Part shown: in pieces, positions 1-7,631 of the stretch
Position numbering within the stretch: position 1 is the first letter of the stretch
How the letters are laid out: the number at the start of each line of letters is the position of its first letter
From: Flavobacterium geliluteum
GTDB lineage: Bacteria > Bacteroidota > Bacteroidia > Flavobacteriales > Flavobacteriaceae
Direction: 5' to 3'
DNA: 34,941 nt
Assembly (NCBI RefSeq): GCF_017948595.1
Contig: NZ_JAGFBV010000033.1
Coordinates: 1 to 34,941 of the forward strand
Made by a program: the position numbers and the translations under genes
Notes under the pieces: model-generated
Database searches by the model: none
Told to the model about the DNA's origin: nothing
Seen by the model: only the letters and a program-made list of their open reading frames with translations

Positions 1-93
1 TTCAATGCTAAAATAAAAGCATTCAGATCAAAATTCAGAGGTGTGAGGAATGTGGAATACTTCCTTTTTAGACTCACTACTATTTATGCATAA
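1..93 (+). pseudogene. C-terminal end of an ISL3/ISAon1-like DDE transposase (cut by window edge)
   Basis: Frame 1 is open from the first base to a TAA at 91-93 and gives 30 residues. They include NAKIKAFRSKFRGVRN followed by EYFLFRL, the typical C-terminal end of ISL3/ISAon1-like DDE transposases of Bacteroidetes. The rest of the gene lies outside the window, so it cannot be said whether the element is intact. The following sequence to about 129 (CCACAGGTTTTCGTCTTGATCC) may hold the right end of the element, but the matching left end is not visible. The family name is from memory of the motif; that it is a transposase tail is fairly secure. Confidence 0.7.
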
Positions 94-123
94 TTTTTAT
101 CACTCCACAGGTTTTCGTCTTGA

Positions 124-225
124 TCCATAAGCTTCTGGTTTCTGTTTTTTATAGCGTTCAACTTATATGATGCTAATGAGGAAATTGGATTAGGAGAATT
201 CGAAACTATATTGGAGGGCTATTAA
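124..225 (+). pseudogene. Possible remnant of a gene 3' end beside the insertion sequence
   Basis: An open frame without a start codon runs from 124 to a TAA at 223-225. Its last part (AFNLYDANEEIGLGEFETI) has a protein-like composition, unlike random AT-rich DNA. It may be the tail of a gene interrupted by the adjacent insertion sequence. I do not recognise it, and 33 residues are too few to be sure that it ever coded. Confidence 0.2.
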
Positions 226-236
226 AAGACTTTAAC

Positions 237-265
237 AAAAAAAGCTCCAGATTTCTCTGAAGCTT
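237..265 (-). terminator. Intrinsic terminator of the initiator tRNA pair
   Basis: On the minus strand a 10-bp stem (AAGCTTCAGA pairing with TCTGGAGCTT, one G-U) closes a GAAA tetraloop and runs into seven T. It lies 6 bases past the 3' end of the second-transcribed tRNA (272), so it probably ends the two-tRNA transcript. Confidence 0.85.
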
Positions 266-271
266 CTCTAG

Positions 272-344
272 TAGCGGGAACAGGACTCGAACCTGTGACC
301 TTCGGGTTATGAGCCCGACGAGCTGCCTACTGCTCTATCCCGCG
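272..344 (-). tRNA. Initiator tRNA-fMet(CAT), distal copy
   Basis: The minus strand folds into a complete 73-nt cloverleaf with anticodon CAT in the loop CTCATAA. Initiator hallmarks are visible. Position 1 (C) does not pair with position 72 (U). Three consecutive G-C pairs (GGG/CCC) close the anticodon stem. The D stem has an A11-U24 pair. The T arm is ACAGG-TTCGAGT-CCTGT and the discriminator is A73. CCA is not encoded. It is identical to the copy at 377-449, with 32 bases between them, and both appear to share one promoter and one terminator. Confidence 0.95.
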
Positions 345-376
345 ATGTGCGTTTGTATTTTCAATAAAATTCTTAG

Positions 377-449
377 TAGCGGGAACAGGACTCGAACCTG
401 TGACCTTCGGGTTATGAGCCCGACGAGCTGCCTACTGCTCTATCCCGCG
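377..449 (-). tRNA. Initiator tRNA-fMet(CAT), promoter-proximal copy
   Basis: This is the same 73-nt cloverleaf as 272-344: anticodon CAT, a 1-72 C/U mismatch, a GGG/CCC anticodon stem, an A11-U24 pair and no encoded CCA. It is the first tRNA of the tandem pair. Its 5' end lies 13 bases beyond the -7 element at 462-469, which leaves only a short leader for RNase P to remove. Confidence 0.95.
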
Positions 450-461
450 TTGTTTCGGGTG

Positions 462-491
462 CAAATATACGTCGTTTTTCTAGAAATCCAA
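462..491 (-). promoter_or_regulatory. Promoter of the tandem initiator tRNAs
   Basis: The minus strand carries TATATTTG at 469-462, a full match to the Bacteroidetes -7 consensus TAnnTTTG. A TTG at 491-489, 19 bases further upstream, can serve as the -33 element. The tRNA starts 13 bases downstream. Confidence 0.7.
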
Positions 492-538
492 CCAAAAGAT
501 TAAAAAATGTTTTATTTTCTGTATTGAGTTGATATGAC

Positions 539-550
539 TACCTTTGCAAA
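539..550 (+). promoter_or_regulatory. -7 promoter element of era
   Basis: TACCTTTGCAAA contains TACCTTTG, a match to TAnnTTTG, and lies 15 bases before the era ATG. The same 12 bases occur before der at 2368-2379. No convincing -33 element is seen (only T-rich sequence around 511-520). The leader would be short and lacks a clear Shine-Dalgarno sequence, as is common in this phylum. Confidence 0.6.
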
Positions 551-565
551 TTAAATAATACTAAA

Positions 566-1447
566 ATGTCACATAAAGCAGGTTTTGTAAACATCATCGG
601 GAATCCAAACGTTGGAAAATCAACATTGATGAACGCCTTTGTTGGAGAAAGATTATCCATTATCACCTCAAAAGCACAAACAACTCGTCATCGTATTCTT
701 GGAATCGTAAATGGCGAAGATTTTCAACTCATATTATCGGATACTCCCGGAATCATCAAACCCGCTTATGAAATGCAGGAATCGATGATGAACTTTGTAA
801 AATCGGCTTTTGAAGATGCTGATATTCTGGTTTACATGGTCGAAATAGGAGAGCAGGACTTAAAAGACGAGGCTTTCTTTAATAAAATCATTCATGCCAA
901 AATTCCGGTTTTGCTATTGTTGAATAAAATTGACAACTCAAACCAAGAACAATTAGAGGAACAAGTGGCTTTTTGGACGGCAAAAGTACCCAATGCAGAA
1001 ATTTTCCCAATCTCGGCTTTACAAAATTTCAATGTTCCGGAGGTTTTCAGCAGAATCATTTCGCTGTTGCCCGAATCGCCAGCCTATTACCCAAAAGATC
1101 AATTGACAGACAAACCAGAACGTTTTTTTGTAAACGAAACCATTCGTGAAAAAATCTTGCTGAATTACAGCAAAGAGATTCCGTATGCGGTTGAAATCGT
1201 GACAGAAGAGTTTTTTGAAGACGAAAATATCATCAGAATCCGTTCAATCATTATGGTAGAGCGCGAAACGCAAAAAGGAATCATTATTGGTCATAAAGGC
1301 GCTGCTCTAAAAAAAGTTGGGATGGATGCCCGTGCCGATTTAGAGAAGTTTTTCGGGAAACAAATTCACATTGAACTCGTTGTAAAAGTCAACAAAAACT
1401 GGAGAAGCAACGCCAATATGTTAAAGCGTTTCGGGTATAATCAGTAA
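566..1447 (+). CDS. era: GTPase Era
   Basis: Era is a GTPase that binds the 3' end of 16S rRNA and helps mature the 30S ribosomal subunit. The 293-residue product has the usual family length. The GTP-binding motifs are in order: G1 GNPNVGKST (12-20), a G2 TTRHR region (39-43), G3 DTPG (59-62) and G4 NKID (120-123). A C-terminal KH RNA-binding domain carries IIGHKGAALKKVG (about 240-252). The ATG at 566 is the first in frame and sits just behind a good -7 element. der follows at 2473 on the same strand, but with its own promoter and a CHAP gene between, so the two are neighbours rather than a tight operon. Confidence 0.97.
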   Translation: MSHKAGFVNIIGNPNVGKSTLMNAFVGERLSIITSKAQTTRHRILGIVNGEDFQLILSDTPGIIKPAYEMQESMMNFVKSAFEDADILVYMVEIGEQDLKDEAFFNKIIHAKIPVLLLLNKIDNSNQEQLEEQVAFWTAKVPNAEIFPISALQNFNVPEVFSRIISLLPESPAYYPKDQLTDKPERFFVNETIREKILLNYSKEIPYAVEIVTEEFFEDENIIRIRSIIMVERETQKGIIIGHKGAALKKVGMDARADLEKFFGKQIHIELVVKVNKNWRSNANMLKRFGYNQ

Positions 1448-1455
1448 TATAGTTT

Positions 1456-1540
1456 GGGCGTGTCCCTCCGGGTCGGGCTTTCGGCTATATCTTTTATTTC
1501 GCTCCGCTACATAAAAGGATACCGCCTCAATCCCTCACGC
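1456..1540 (+). repeat. Palindromic intergenic repeat, family A
   Basis: This is a G+C-richer block in an AT-rich spacer. It has outer arms GCGTG (1458-1462) and CACGC (1536-1540) and inner arms CTTTTAT (1491-1497) and ATAAAAG (1511-1517) around a CGCTCCGC core. It has no open frame worth calling. From memory it resembles a repeat common between genes in Flavobacterium genomes. It is unrelated to the repeats at 2195 and 17265. Strand is arbitrary. Confidence 0.6.
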
Positions 1541-1546
1541 AGACAG

Positions 1547-1569
1547 AACTAAAAGAATCTTAGTTTTTT
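1547..1569 (+). terminator. Weak possible terminator before the CHAP gene
   Basis: AACTAA (1547-1552) pairs with TTAGTT (1560-1565) around a 7-base loop and continues into a short T run. The stem is A+T-rich and only 6 bp, so the call is tentative. It could end the era transcript. Confidence 0.35.
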
Positions 1570-1581
1570 AAATAGAAATTA

Positions 1582-2175
1582 ATGAAAATCAAAAGGATTG
1601 CTATTGTAATAATTTCAGTTTTAGCTTTGGGTTTTGCAGGTTTAAAAGTTGTAAAAAAAGTAAATTTAAACCGTGATTATAAAATAGGAGAGCCGTTAGA
1701 TAGTTTAGATGGTGTAAAAGTATATTATAATGGAGGCGTTGATCATGTACTGGAAAGAAATGTCACAAAAGACAATTACAATCTGGGACTTAAATATCAA
1801 TGTGTTGAATTTGTAAAAAGATATTATTACCAACATTTAAATCATAAAATGCCGGATGCTTATGGTCATGCAAAAGATTTTTTTGATGCTGAAGTTGAAG
1901 ATGGAGAACTGAATGTAAAGCGAAATTTAATTCAATATACCAATCCAAGTCAATCTAAACCGGAAGTTGGAGATCTCATAGTTTTTTCAGGATCGGTTTT
2001 AAATAAATTTGGACACGTTGCTATCATTTCGAAAGTTTCTCAAAATGAAGTAGAAATTATTCAACAAAATCCGGGGCCATTTAGTAACTCCAGAGAAGTT
2101 TTTGAAGTAAAAATTCTGAAAGAGAAGTATAAAATAGACAATAAAAGAGTGTTGGGCTGGTTGAGAAAGCAGTAA
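1582..2175 (+). CDS. Membrane-anchored CHAP-domain amidase/peptidase
   Basis: The 197-residue protein has an N-terminal hydrophobic segment (about 6-21) after a basic start, so it is exported or anchored. A CHAP domain of the NlpC/P60 superfamily follows. The presumed nucleophile is Cys74 in YQCVEFVKR and the presumed catalytic His is His145 in KFGHVAIISKV; a conserved-looking VLGWLR lies at the C-terminus. The Cys and His contexts most resemble the amidase half of glutathionylspermidine synthetase/amidase, but the protein has no synthetase half. Family members cleave peptide-like amide bonds, often in peptidoglycan; the substrate here is unknown. The gene stands alone between era and der, and a different palindromic repeat lies close on each side. 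The fold is a confident call; the role is not. Confidence 0.85.
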   Translation: MKIKRIAIVIISVLALGFAGLKVVKKVNLNRDYKIGEPLDSLDGVKVYYNGGVDHVLERNVTKDNYNLGLKYQCVEFVKRYYYQHLNHKMPDAYGHAKDFFDAEVEDGELNVKRNLIQYTNPSQSKPEVGDLIVFSGSVLNKFGHVAIISKVSQNEVEIIQQNPGPFSNSREVFEVKILKEKYKIDNKRVLGWLRKQ

Positions 2176-2194
2176 TAAATAGATCAGCCAAAAA

Positions 2195-2296
2195 TATCCC
2201 TGCTGCCTTGAGGCCCTAGCCCTGATAAAAGTGGAAATCCTTTTGTGGAGCTTTTTAGCGGAACAAAAGATTGAAGCGGATAGCAGGAAACAGCTC
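2195..2296 (+). repeat. Palindromic intergenic repeat, family B
   Basis: This non-coding block has outer arms CCTGCT (2199-2204) and AGCAGG (2282-2287) and inner arms CTTTTGT (2240-2246) and ACAAAAG (2263-2269). Recognisable core text is TAGCCCTGAT and GATTGAAGCGGATAGCAGG. From memory it resembles a block seen between genes in many Bacteroidetes genomes. Strand is arbitrary. Confidence 0.65.
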
Positions 2297-2335
2297 CTAA
2301 AAATAATAGGAAAAATAATAAAAATCTCAGGTAAT

Positions 2336-2360
2336 TAGAAACTTAGCAACTTAGCCACTT
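2336..2360 (+). repeat. Degenerate CTTAG/CTAAG low-complexity repeat
   Basis: AGAAACTTAGCAACTTAGCCACTT repeats ACTTAGC with a spacing of 9 bases. The same motif, in either orientation, occurs at 17167-17199 and 17380-17414. Confidence 0.5.
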
Positions 2361-2367
2361 TTTTAGC

Positions 2368-2379
2368 TACCTTTGCAAA
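2368..2379 (+). promoter_or_regulatory. -7 promoter element of der
   Basis: TACCTTTGCAAA matches TAnnTTTG and is identical over 12 bases to the element before era. The ATG is 93 bases further on. The predicted leader holds a run of CTAAAA-type repeats (about 2425-2470) and no clear Shine-Dalgarno sequence. Confidence 0.6.
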
Positions 2380-2472
2380 AAATTAAAATTAAGCATTTTA
2401 GACTATAAGTGATTAGGTTATTAAGAAACTAAAAATCTAAAAACTAGAATCTAAAATCTAAAATTCAAAAAA

Positions 2473-3783
2473 ATGAATAACATTGTTGCGATAGTAGGAA
2501 GACCTAATGTAGGGAAATCAACCCTTTTTAATAGGCTGATACAAAGAAGAGAAGCTATTGTAGATTCGGTTTCTGGAGTTACCAGAGATAGAAACTACGG
2601 TAAAAGCGAGTGGAACGGAAAAGAATTTTCTGTAATTGACACGGGAGGATATGTTCGTGGTTCTGATGACGTTTTTGAGGGAGAAATACGAAAACAAGTA
2701 GAATTGGCTATTGATGAGGCTGATGTTATTATTTTTGTGGTCGATGTAGAAGAAGGTATTACACCAATGGATGACGTTGTTGCGCGCTTGTTGCGTAAAG
2801 TGACGAAGCCTGTTTTATTGGCTGTAAATAAGGTAGATAATGCAATGCGTGAGAAAGATGCATTGGAGTTTTATAACCTTGGTTTAGGAGATTATTACAC
2901 ATTTGCAAGTATTTCAGGAAGCGGAACAGGAGATTTATTAGACGCTTTAATCGAATCTTTTCCTGTAAAACCGGAGCCTGTTCAGGAAGAGGTTGTTTTG
3001 CCACGTTTTGCTGTTGTAGGTCGTCCAAATGCTGGAAAATCTAGTTTTATCAATGCCTTAATTGGTAAAGAACGTTTTATGGTAACAGACATTGCGGGAA
3101 CTACCCGTGATGCAATTGATACAAAATTTGATCGTTTTGGTTTTGAATTTAATCTGGTAGATACGGCAGGAATCCGTCGTAAGGCTAAGGTTAAGGAAGA
3201 TTTAGAGTTTTACTCAGTAATGCGTTCTGTGCGTGCGATTGAACATGCTGATATTTGTATTTTGATTATTGATGCTACTCGTGGTTTTGAAGGTCAGGAT
3301 CAAAGTATTTTTTGGCTGGCAGAAAAAAACCGTAAAGGTGTTGTGATTCTGGTAAACAAATGGGATTTGGTAGAAAAAGACACCATGTCTACACGAGATT
3401 ACGAAGCAAAAATTAGAGAAGAGTTAATGCCTTTTACAGATGTGCCTATTTTGTTTGTTTCGGCTTTGACCAAACAACGTTTATTGAAAGCTTTAGAAGC
3501 TACGGTTCAGGTTTTCGAAAGCAGAAAACAAAGAATTCCGACCTCTAAATTCAATGAGTTTATGTTGAAAGTGATTGAAGCTTATCCGCCACCAGCAACA
3601 AAAGGTAAATATGTAAAAATTAAATATTGTATGCAGTTGCCAACCCTAACCCCTCAGTTTGTGTTTTTTGCCAACATGCCACAGTATGTAAAAGAACCAT
3701 ACAAAAGATATCTTGAAAATAAAATTAGAGAAAATTGGGACTTTTCAGGAGTACCAATCGATATTTATATTAGAGAAAAATAA
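2473..3783 (+). CDS. der: Ribosome-associated double GTPase Der (EngA)
   Basis: Der is essential for maturation of the 50S subunit. The 436-residue product has two GTPase domains in tandem and a C-terminal KH-like domain, the diagnostic arrangement and the usual length. Domain 1 has GRPNVGKS (9-16), DTGG and NKVD (119-122). Domain 2 has GRPNAGKSS (183-191), DTAG and NKWD (295-298). The C-terminal part (about 350-436) includes PPPATKGKYVKIKY, typical of Der. The ATG is preceded by the AT-rich leader described above and a terminator follows 7 bases after the stop, so der is probably transcribed alone. Confidence 0.97.
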   Translation: MNNIVAIVGRPNVGKSTLFNRLIQRREAIVDSVSGVTRDRNYGKSEWNGKEFSVIDTGGYVRGSDDVFEGEIRKQVELAIDEADVIIFVVDVEEGITPMDDVVARLLRKVTKPVLLAVNKVDNAMREKDALEFYNLGLGDYYTFASISGSGTGDLLDALIESFPVKPEPVQEEVVLPRFAVVGRPNAGKSSFINALIGKERFMVTDIAGTTRDAIDTKFDRFGFEFNLVDTAGIRRKAKVKEDLEFYSVMRSVRAIEHADICILIIDATRGFEGQDQSIFWLAEKNRKGVVILVNKWDLVEKDTMSTRDYEAKIREELMPFTDVPILFVSALTKQRLLKALEATVQVFESRKQRIPTSKFNEFMLKVIEAYPPPATKGKYVKIKYCMQLPTLTPQFVFFANMPQYVKEPYKRYLENKIRENWDFSGVPIDIYIREK

Positions 3784-3789
3784 AATTAC

Positions 3790-3816
3790 AATCCCCGCTG
3801 GTCGGGGATTTTTTTT
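3790..3816 (+). terminator. Intrinsic terminator of der
   Basis: ATCCCCG (3791-3797) pairs with CGGGGAT (3803-3809) around a 5-base loop and is followed by a run of T to 3816. It is a strong hairpin directly behind the der stop codon. Confidence 0.9.
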
Positions 3817-3928
3817 GCTTATCATAATTTGCTTTGGCACAATAGATGGTGGGTTTTGATATAACGTTAGAATGCAATTAAACCTTTTACTGTAATCAGG
3901 GTCTTAACGAGTGACAACTAACCATTTT

Positions 3929-6682
3929 ATGACCAAATTATATTTTTGCGTATCTTTTTTTCTTATTCTGTGTTCTGCTCACGCACAAAATGATATTGTG
4001 ATCAAAGGAACGGTACTTGATATCAATACACAGTTGCCTTTGGAATTGGCGACTGTTTATTTTACCACCGTTAAAGATTCTACCGTTATCGAATATGCTA
4101 CTACCGATAAAAACGGCGTTTTTAGAATAACAACCAAAAAATACGACAAACCTCTTTTTTTAAAGATCAACTATATGGGGTATCAGCCTTATTTTGAAGA
4201 GCAAAAACAGCTTTTGGAGAGTAAGGATTTCGGTAAAATATATTTGTTGGAAAACGTAAATGTTTTGGCAGATGTGGTGATCAAAACTGAAGCACTACCC
4301 ATTACGATCAAAAAAGACACACTCGAGTTTAATGCTACCTCTTATAAAGTGCGTCCGGATTCTAATGTAGAAACGTTATTGAAGCAATTGCCAGGTTTTG
4401 ATATTGATGATCAGGGAAAAGTGACGGTAAATGGGAGGGAAGTAACGCAGTTTTTGGTAAACGGAAAGACCTTTTTTGACAAAGACGGCGCCATCGCTCT
4501 CAAAAACTTACCAGCAGAAATTATAAAAAAGATTCAGGTTTCTGATTTTAAAACTAAAAAGGAGGAACTTTCAAAGCAAGAATCTACCTCTGATTATTCT
4601 TCGATAAATATCACGATTGACGAGAAAAAAAATAAAGGATATTTTGGAAAAATGCTAGCCGGATATGGTTCTGATGACCGATATGAAAGCAGCCTGATTA
4701 TGAATTTTTTCAATAATAAGCAAAAGATCAGTGTTTTAGGATCTTCAAATAATATCAATGCTACGGGTTTTTCTATGGATGAGGTGTTTGATAATATGTC
4801 TGGCGGAAGAAACACAAAAAATGATACTAAAAATTCTGGAAGCGGAAAAGGAATCACACAGTCTAATTTGCTCGGTCTAAATTATTCTGATGATTGGACT
4901 AAGGATTTATTGGCGATGGGAAGTTATAATTTCTCGAATACCATTACTAAAAATGATAGTAAATCAAATCAGGTGAGTTTTTTGCCAACAGGAAATATTG
5001 TAACCAATTCTGATGTAGGTTCCCGAAATGAAAACACAGGAAATAACGCAAATTTTGAATTAGAATATAAAATTGATCCCAAGACAACGCTTCTCTTTTC
5101 TCCAAAAATAAATGAATCTCGTTCTAATAATACGTCTTTATCTTCTAGTTTTTCTGAGGATGAAAACGGTGATGCATTGAATGAAAGCAACTCAAAATCT
5201 TACAGAGAAGGAAAAAACAGTAGTTTTAGTAACGGCATTAATTTTAACAAGGCTTTTGAGAAAAAGTCACGTAATTTTAGTTTTGTTTTTTTGAATAGTA
5301 ATTCAAAAAATGACACGGACGGTTTTAATCTTTCGGAGACTATTTTTTATCAGGACAATAAGCCGAATGATAAACGAAACCAAAACGCCAAAAATAGAAA
5401 TATTTCCGATTCTTATACTTTGGATTTGGAGTATACAGAGCCAATAACAGATTCTTTGAGGATAAGATTTGGTTCTGATTTTGATTGGTCTAATGAAATA
5501 AAGGATCAAAAGACTTTTAATTTTGATGATGCTACACAATCGTATTCTGATCTCAATGCATCTTTGACAAATTACACAATTTCTAAGCAAAATGCGGTAA
5601 GTCCAAAAGTGGGAATTTCATGGCAGAAAAGTAAATTTACTTTTAATCTTAACAGCAAAACTTCTATTATTGATTTTAAAAATCATTCGCTATACTTAAA
5701 TAATGTGACCGATCTCAATAAAAAGTATGCTTTGCCATTTTGGAATGCTCAGATACGATACAAATTTAGTCGTTCTAAGTTTTTGACCTTTAAATACGAT
5801 TACAGCACTTCACTTCCTACCTCAGAACAGTTAATGCCGGTCCTAGATTTGACGAATCCTCTGAACACCATAATTGGGAATCCAAATCTTAATCCGATTG
5901 AAAAGAACAGTGCTAACTTCAATTTTAGAAACTTTGATTTTCGTACTCGTTCGGGCTATAATGTTTATTTTAGAGGAGATTACTATAATAATGATGTGAT
6001 TTCGACTTCGATTTATGATGATAGCGGAAAAAGAACAACGACTTATGCCAATATTTCGGGAGTTTACTCGGCTTCTGTTGGCGGTAACTGGAATCAATCT
6101 TTAAAAAGAGAGGCTCATGTTTTGAGATATGGTTTGGCGATAAACGCAAATTATTCTTTCGATAAAGGATTTACCAATGCAGTTTTATACACCGCCCAAT
6201 CTATTGCGATTGTGCCGAAGGCCTATTTTACCTACGAATATGGCGATTTGCTCACCATTTCGCCATCTTACAGTTTGTCGTACAATGAGACTAAATATCA
6301 AAATTATACAAGAGATGCAAGTTCTAATGTGATGCACAGGATCAATCTACAGACTACAACCTATTGGCCAGAAAATTTAATTTTTGGAAATGATTTTGGC
6401 TATACTTTTAATTCTAGTATTTCAAGTGATTTCAAGAAAGATTTTTATCTCTGGAATACCAGTTTGTCTTATGGTTTTTTCGATAAAAAAATCTTCTTAA
6501 AAGTAAAGGTATATGATGTTTTAAATCAGAATCAGAGCGCAACAAGAACCATTTCTGCGACCTCAATTCGTGACGAAGAAAATACAGTACTTAAACGATA
6601 TATGATGTTTTCTCTTGCTTATAAAATAGGAAACTTTGCTGGTACTGAGAAAGGGAGGAAGAGAAAACAAAGAGAAGAATAG
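3929..6682 (+). CDS. Outer-membrane beta-barrel protein with CarboxypepD-regulatory-like and plug-like domains
   Basis: The product (917 residues from the ATG at 3929) begins with the signal peptide MTKLYFCVSFFLILCSAHAQ. A carboxypeptidase-regulatory-like domain follows (about 24-110, IKGTVLDINTQLPLELATVYF). Next comes a plug-like segment (about 130-220: NVETLLKQLPGFDIDDQG, then VNGREVTQFLVNGK), and then a long barrel rich in alternating Asn/Ser/aromatic strands to the end. This is the OMP_b-brl_3 type common in Bacteroidetes, related to TonB-dependent receptors. An in-frame GTG at 3911 would add six residues before the signal peptide and is less likely. The barrel ends in a basic tail (GRKRKQREE) rather than an aromatic residue, which is unusual for an outer-membrane strand. 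The ligand is unknown. The gene meets the DUF2490 gene tail to tail with 23 bases between. Confidence 0.88.
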   Translation: MTKLYFCVSFFLILCSAHAQNDIVIKGTVLDINTQLPLELATVYFTTVKDSTVIEYATTDKNGVFRITTKKYDKPLFLKINYMGYQPYFEEQKQLLESKDFGKIYLLENVNVLADVVIKTEALPITIKKDTLEFNATSYKVRPDSNVETLLKQLPGFDIDDQGKVTVNGREVTQFLVNGKTFFDKDGAIALKNLPAEIIKKIQVSDFKTKKEELSKQESTSDYSSINITIDEKKNKGYFGKMLAGYGSDDRYESSLIMNFFNNKQKISVLGSSNNINATGFSMDEVFDNMSGGRNTKNDTKNSGSGKGITQSNLLGLNYSDDWTKDLLAMGSYNFSNTITKNDSKSNQVSFLPTGNIVTNSDVGSRNENTGNNANFELEYKIDPKTTLLFSPKINESRSNNTSLSSSFSEDENGDALNESNSKSYREGKNSSFSNGINFNKAFEKKSRNFSFVFLNSNSKNDTDGFNLSETIFYQDNKPNDKRNQNAKNRNISDSYTLDLEYTEPITDSLRIRFGSDFDWSNEIKDQKTFNFDDATQSYSDLNASLTNYTISKQNAVSPKVGISWQKSKFTFNLNSKTSIIDFKNHSLYLNNVTDLNKKYALPFWNAQIRYKFSRSKFLTFKYDYSTSLPTSEQLMPVLDLTNPLNTIIGNPNLNPIEKNSANFNFRNFDFRTRSGYNVYFRGDYYNNDVISTSIYDDSGKRTTTYANISGVYSASVGGNWNQSLKREAHVLRYGLAINANYSFDKGFTNAVLYTAQSIAIVPKAYFTYEYGDLLTISPSYSLSYNETKYQNYTRDASSNVMHRINLQTTTYWPENLIFGNDFGYTFNSSISSDFKKDFYLWNTSLSYGFFDKKIFLKVKVYDVLNQNQSATRTISATSIRDEENTVLKRYMMFSLAYKIGNFAGTEKGRKRKQREE

Positions 6683-6705
6683 TTTTTATGTTTCACTTTT
6701 TATGT

Positions 6706-7452
6706 TTAATTGTTTGCCATTTTATGGTTTATTTTATGATGAATGGTAAGTCGAATAATATCCCGATCATAAAAATCAACTCCACTCATTCGTCTCTGAA
6801 AATTTTTTAAATAGCCCAACTCCAAACCAATATTTGGGTCGAATTGATAACGCAATGCAGCATAAATTCGATTTTGATCAAAGGTGTTTTTTTTGTAATC
6901 TCTTCCAAAATTAAACATAATTTCATCTGAAATAATGCCTTTTAAGTTTTGGTTTTCTTTTTCAAAAAGAGTAAAAATAGATTGCAAACGATATCTCATT
7001 CTAAAAGAAAATGAAAAAGCATCAAGTAACTCCATTTTATTGGCTTTTTGAATAAAACGTTCCTCCAATTGAAAACGATTGTGAAATGTAATTTTTGCAA
7101 AATTAGTATTAAAAGTAGCGTCTTGTTGTGCCCGATATTCGGGTATAGAAAAATCTAAATCGGTATGCGGATCTTGTGTATTTACATTAAAATAAGTTAT
7201 TCCCGCACCCATTTCTACAGTTTTATTTGCTCGGTATCTTCCTTGTATTCTAAGTACCCAAAGATTTTCCCGAATAGGATCGACAAAATTTCTGTTGTCA
7301 ATTTCCGAGTGAATCGCCCAATCATCATTTAAAGGAAAAACAGCGTAATAACGTATCCATGTTAGAGTTTGTTGATCAACTTTTTTCTGGGCTTGCACTG
7401 ATAAAAAAGTAGCGGTGCTTATTATGAGAACAATTATTTTAAGAAATTTCAT
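6706..7452 (-). CDS. DUF2490 family protein, predicted outer-membrane barrel
   Basis: The 248-residue product starts with a signal peptide (MKFLKIIVLIISTATFLSVQAQ). The mature part matches my memory of DUF2490: WIRYYAVFPLNDDWAIHSEI near the N-terminus, a central EERF with RMRYRLQ, and a C-terminal RDIIRLTIHHK strand. The alternating polar and hydrophobic strands suggest a small outer-membrane beta-barrel. No function is established that I know of. A near-consensus -7 element (TATATTCG, 7485-7478) lies upstream on the minus strand, so it may have its own promoter. The TonB receptor behind it has its own terminator, so the two are probably not co-transcribed. Confidence 0.8.
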   Translation of the reverse strand: MKFLKIIVLIISTATFLSVQAQKKVDQQTLTWIRYYAVFPLNDDWAIHSEIDNRNFVDPIRENLWVLRIQGRYRANKTVEMGAGITYFNVNTQDPHTDLDFSIPEYRAQQDATFNTNFAKITFHNRFQLEERFIQKANKMELLDAFSFSFRMRYRLQSIFTLFEKENQNLKGIISDEIMFNFGRDYKKNTFDQNRIYAALRYQFDPNIGLELGYLKNFQRRMSGVDFYDRDIIRLTIHHKINHKMANN

Positions 7453-7561
7453 TCAGAAATAAATTCATTTTAAGCTGCGAATATAGGCAAATCAGAATGT
7501 TATTTCGAAGACAAAAGGCGTTTTTAAAATTACTTTGAGTTTTATTTTGTGATTTTATAAT

Positions 7562-7596
7562 AAAAAACGAGACATTTTTTGATAACACATCTCGTT
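7562..7596 (-). terminator. Intrinsic terminator of the TonB-dependent receptor
   Basis: On the minus strand AACGAGA (7596-7590) pairs with TCTCGTT (7572-7566) around a 17-base loop and ends in six T. It lies about 36 bases past the receptor stop codon. Confidence 0.75.
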
Positions 7597-7631
7597 CAAT
7601 CACTAACTTAATTACACTATTTTTTTATTGT

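Noticed and set aside
309..503. Open frame with a repeated protein segment over the tRNA genes
   Set aside because: The repeated residues come from the two identical tRNA genes read through; a structural RNA explains the sequence fully.
3911..3928. GTG start for the beta-barrel protein
   Set aside because: It adds six residues in front of a complete signal peptide that begins at the ATG 3929.
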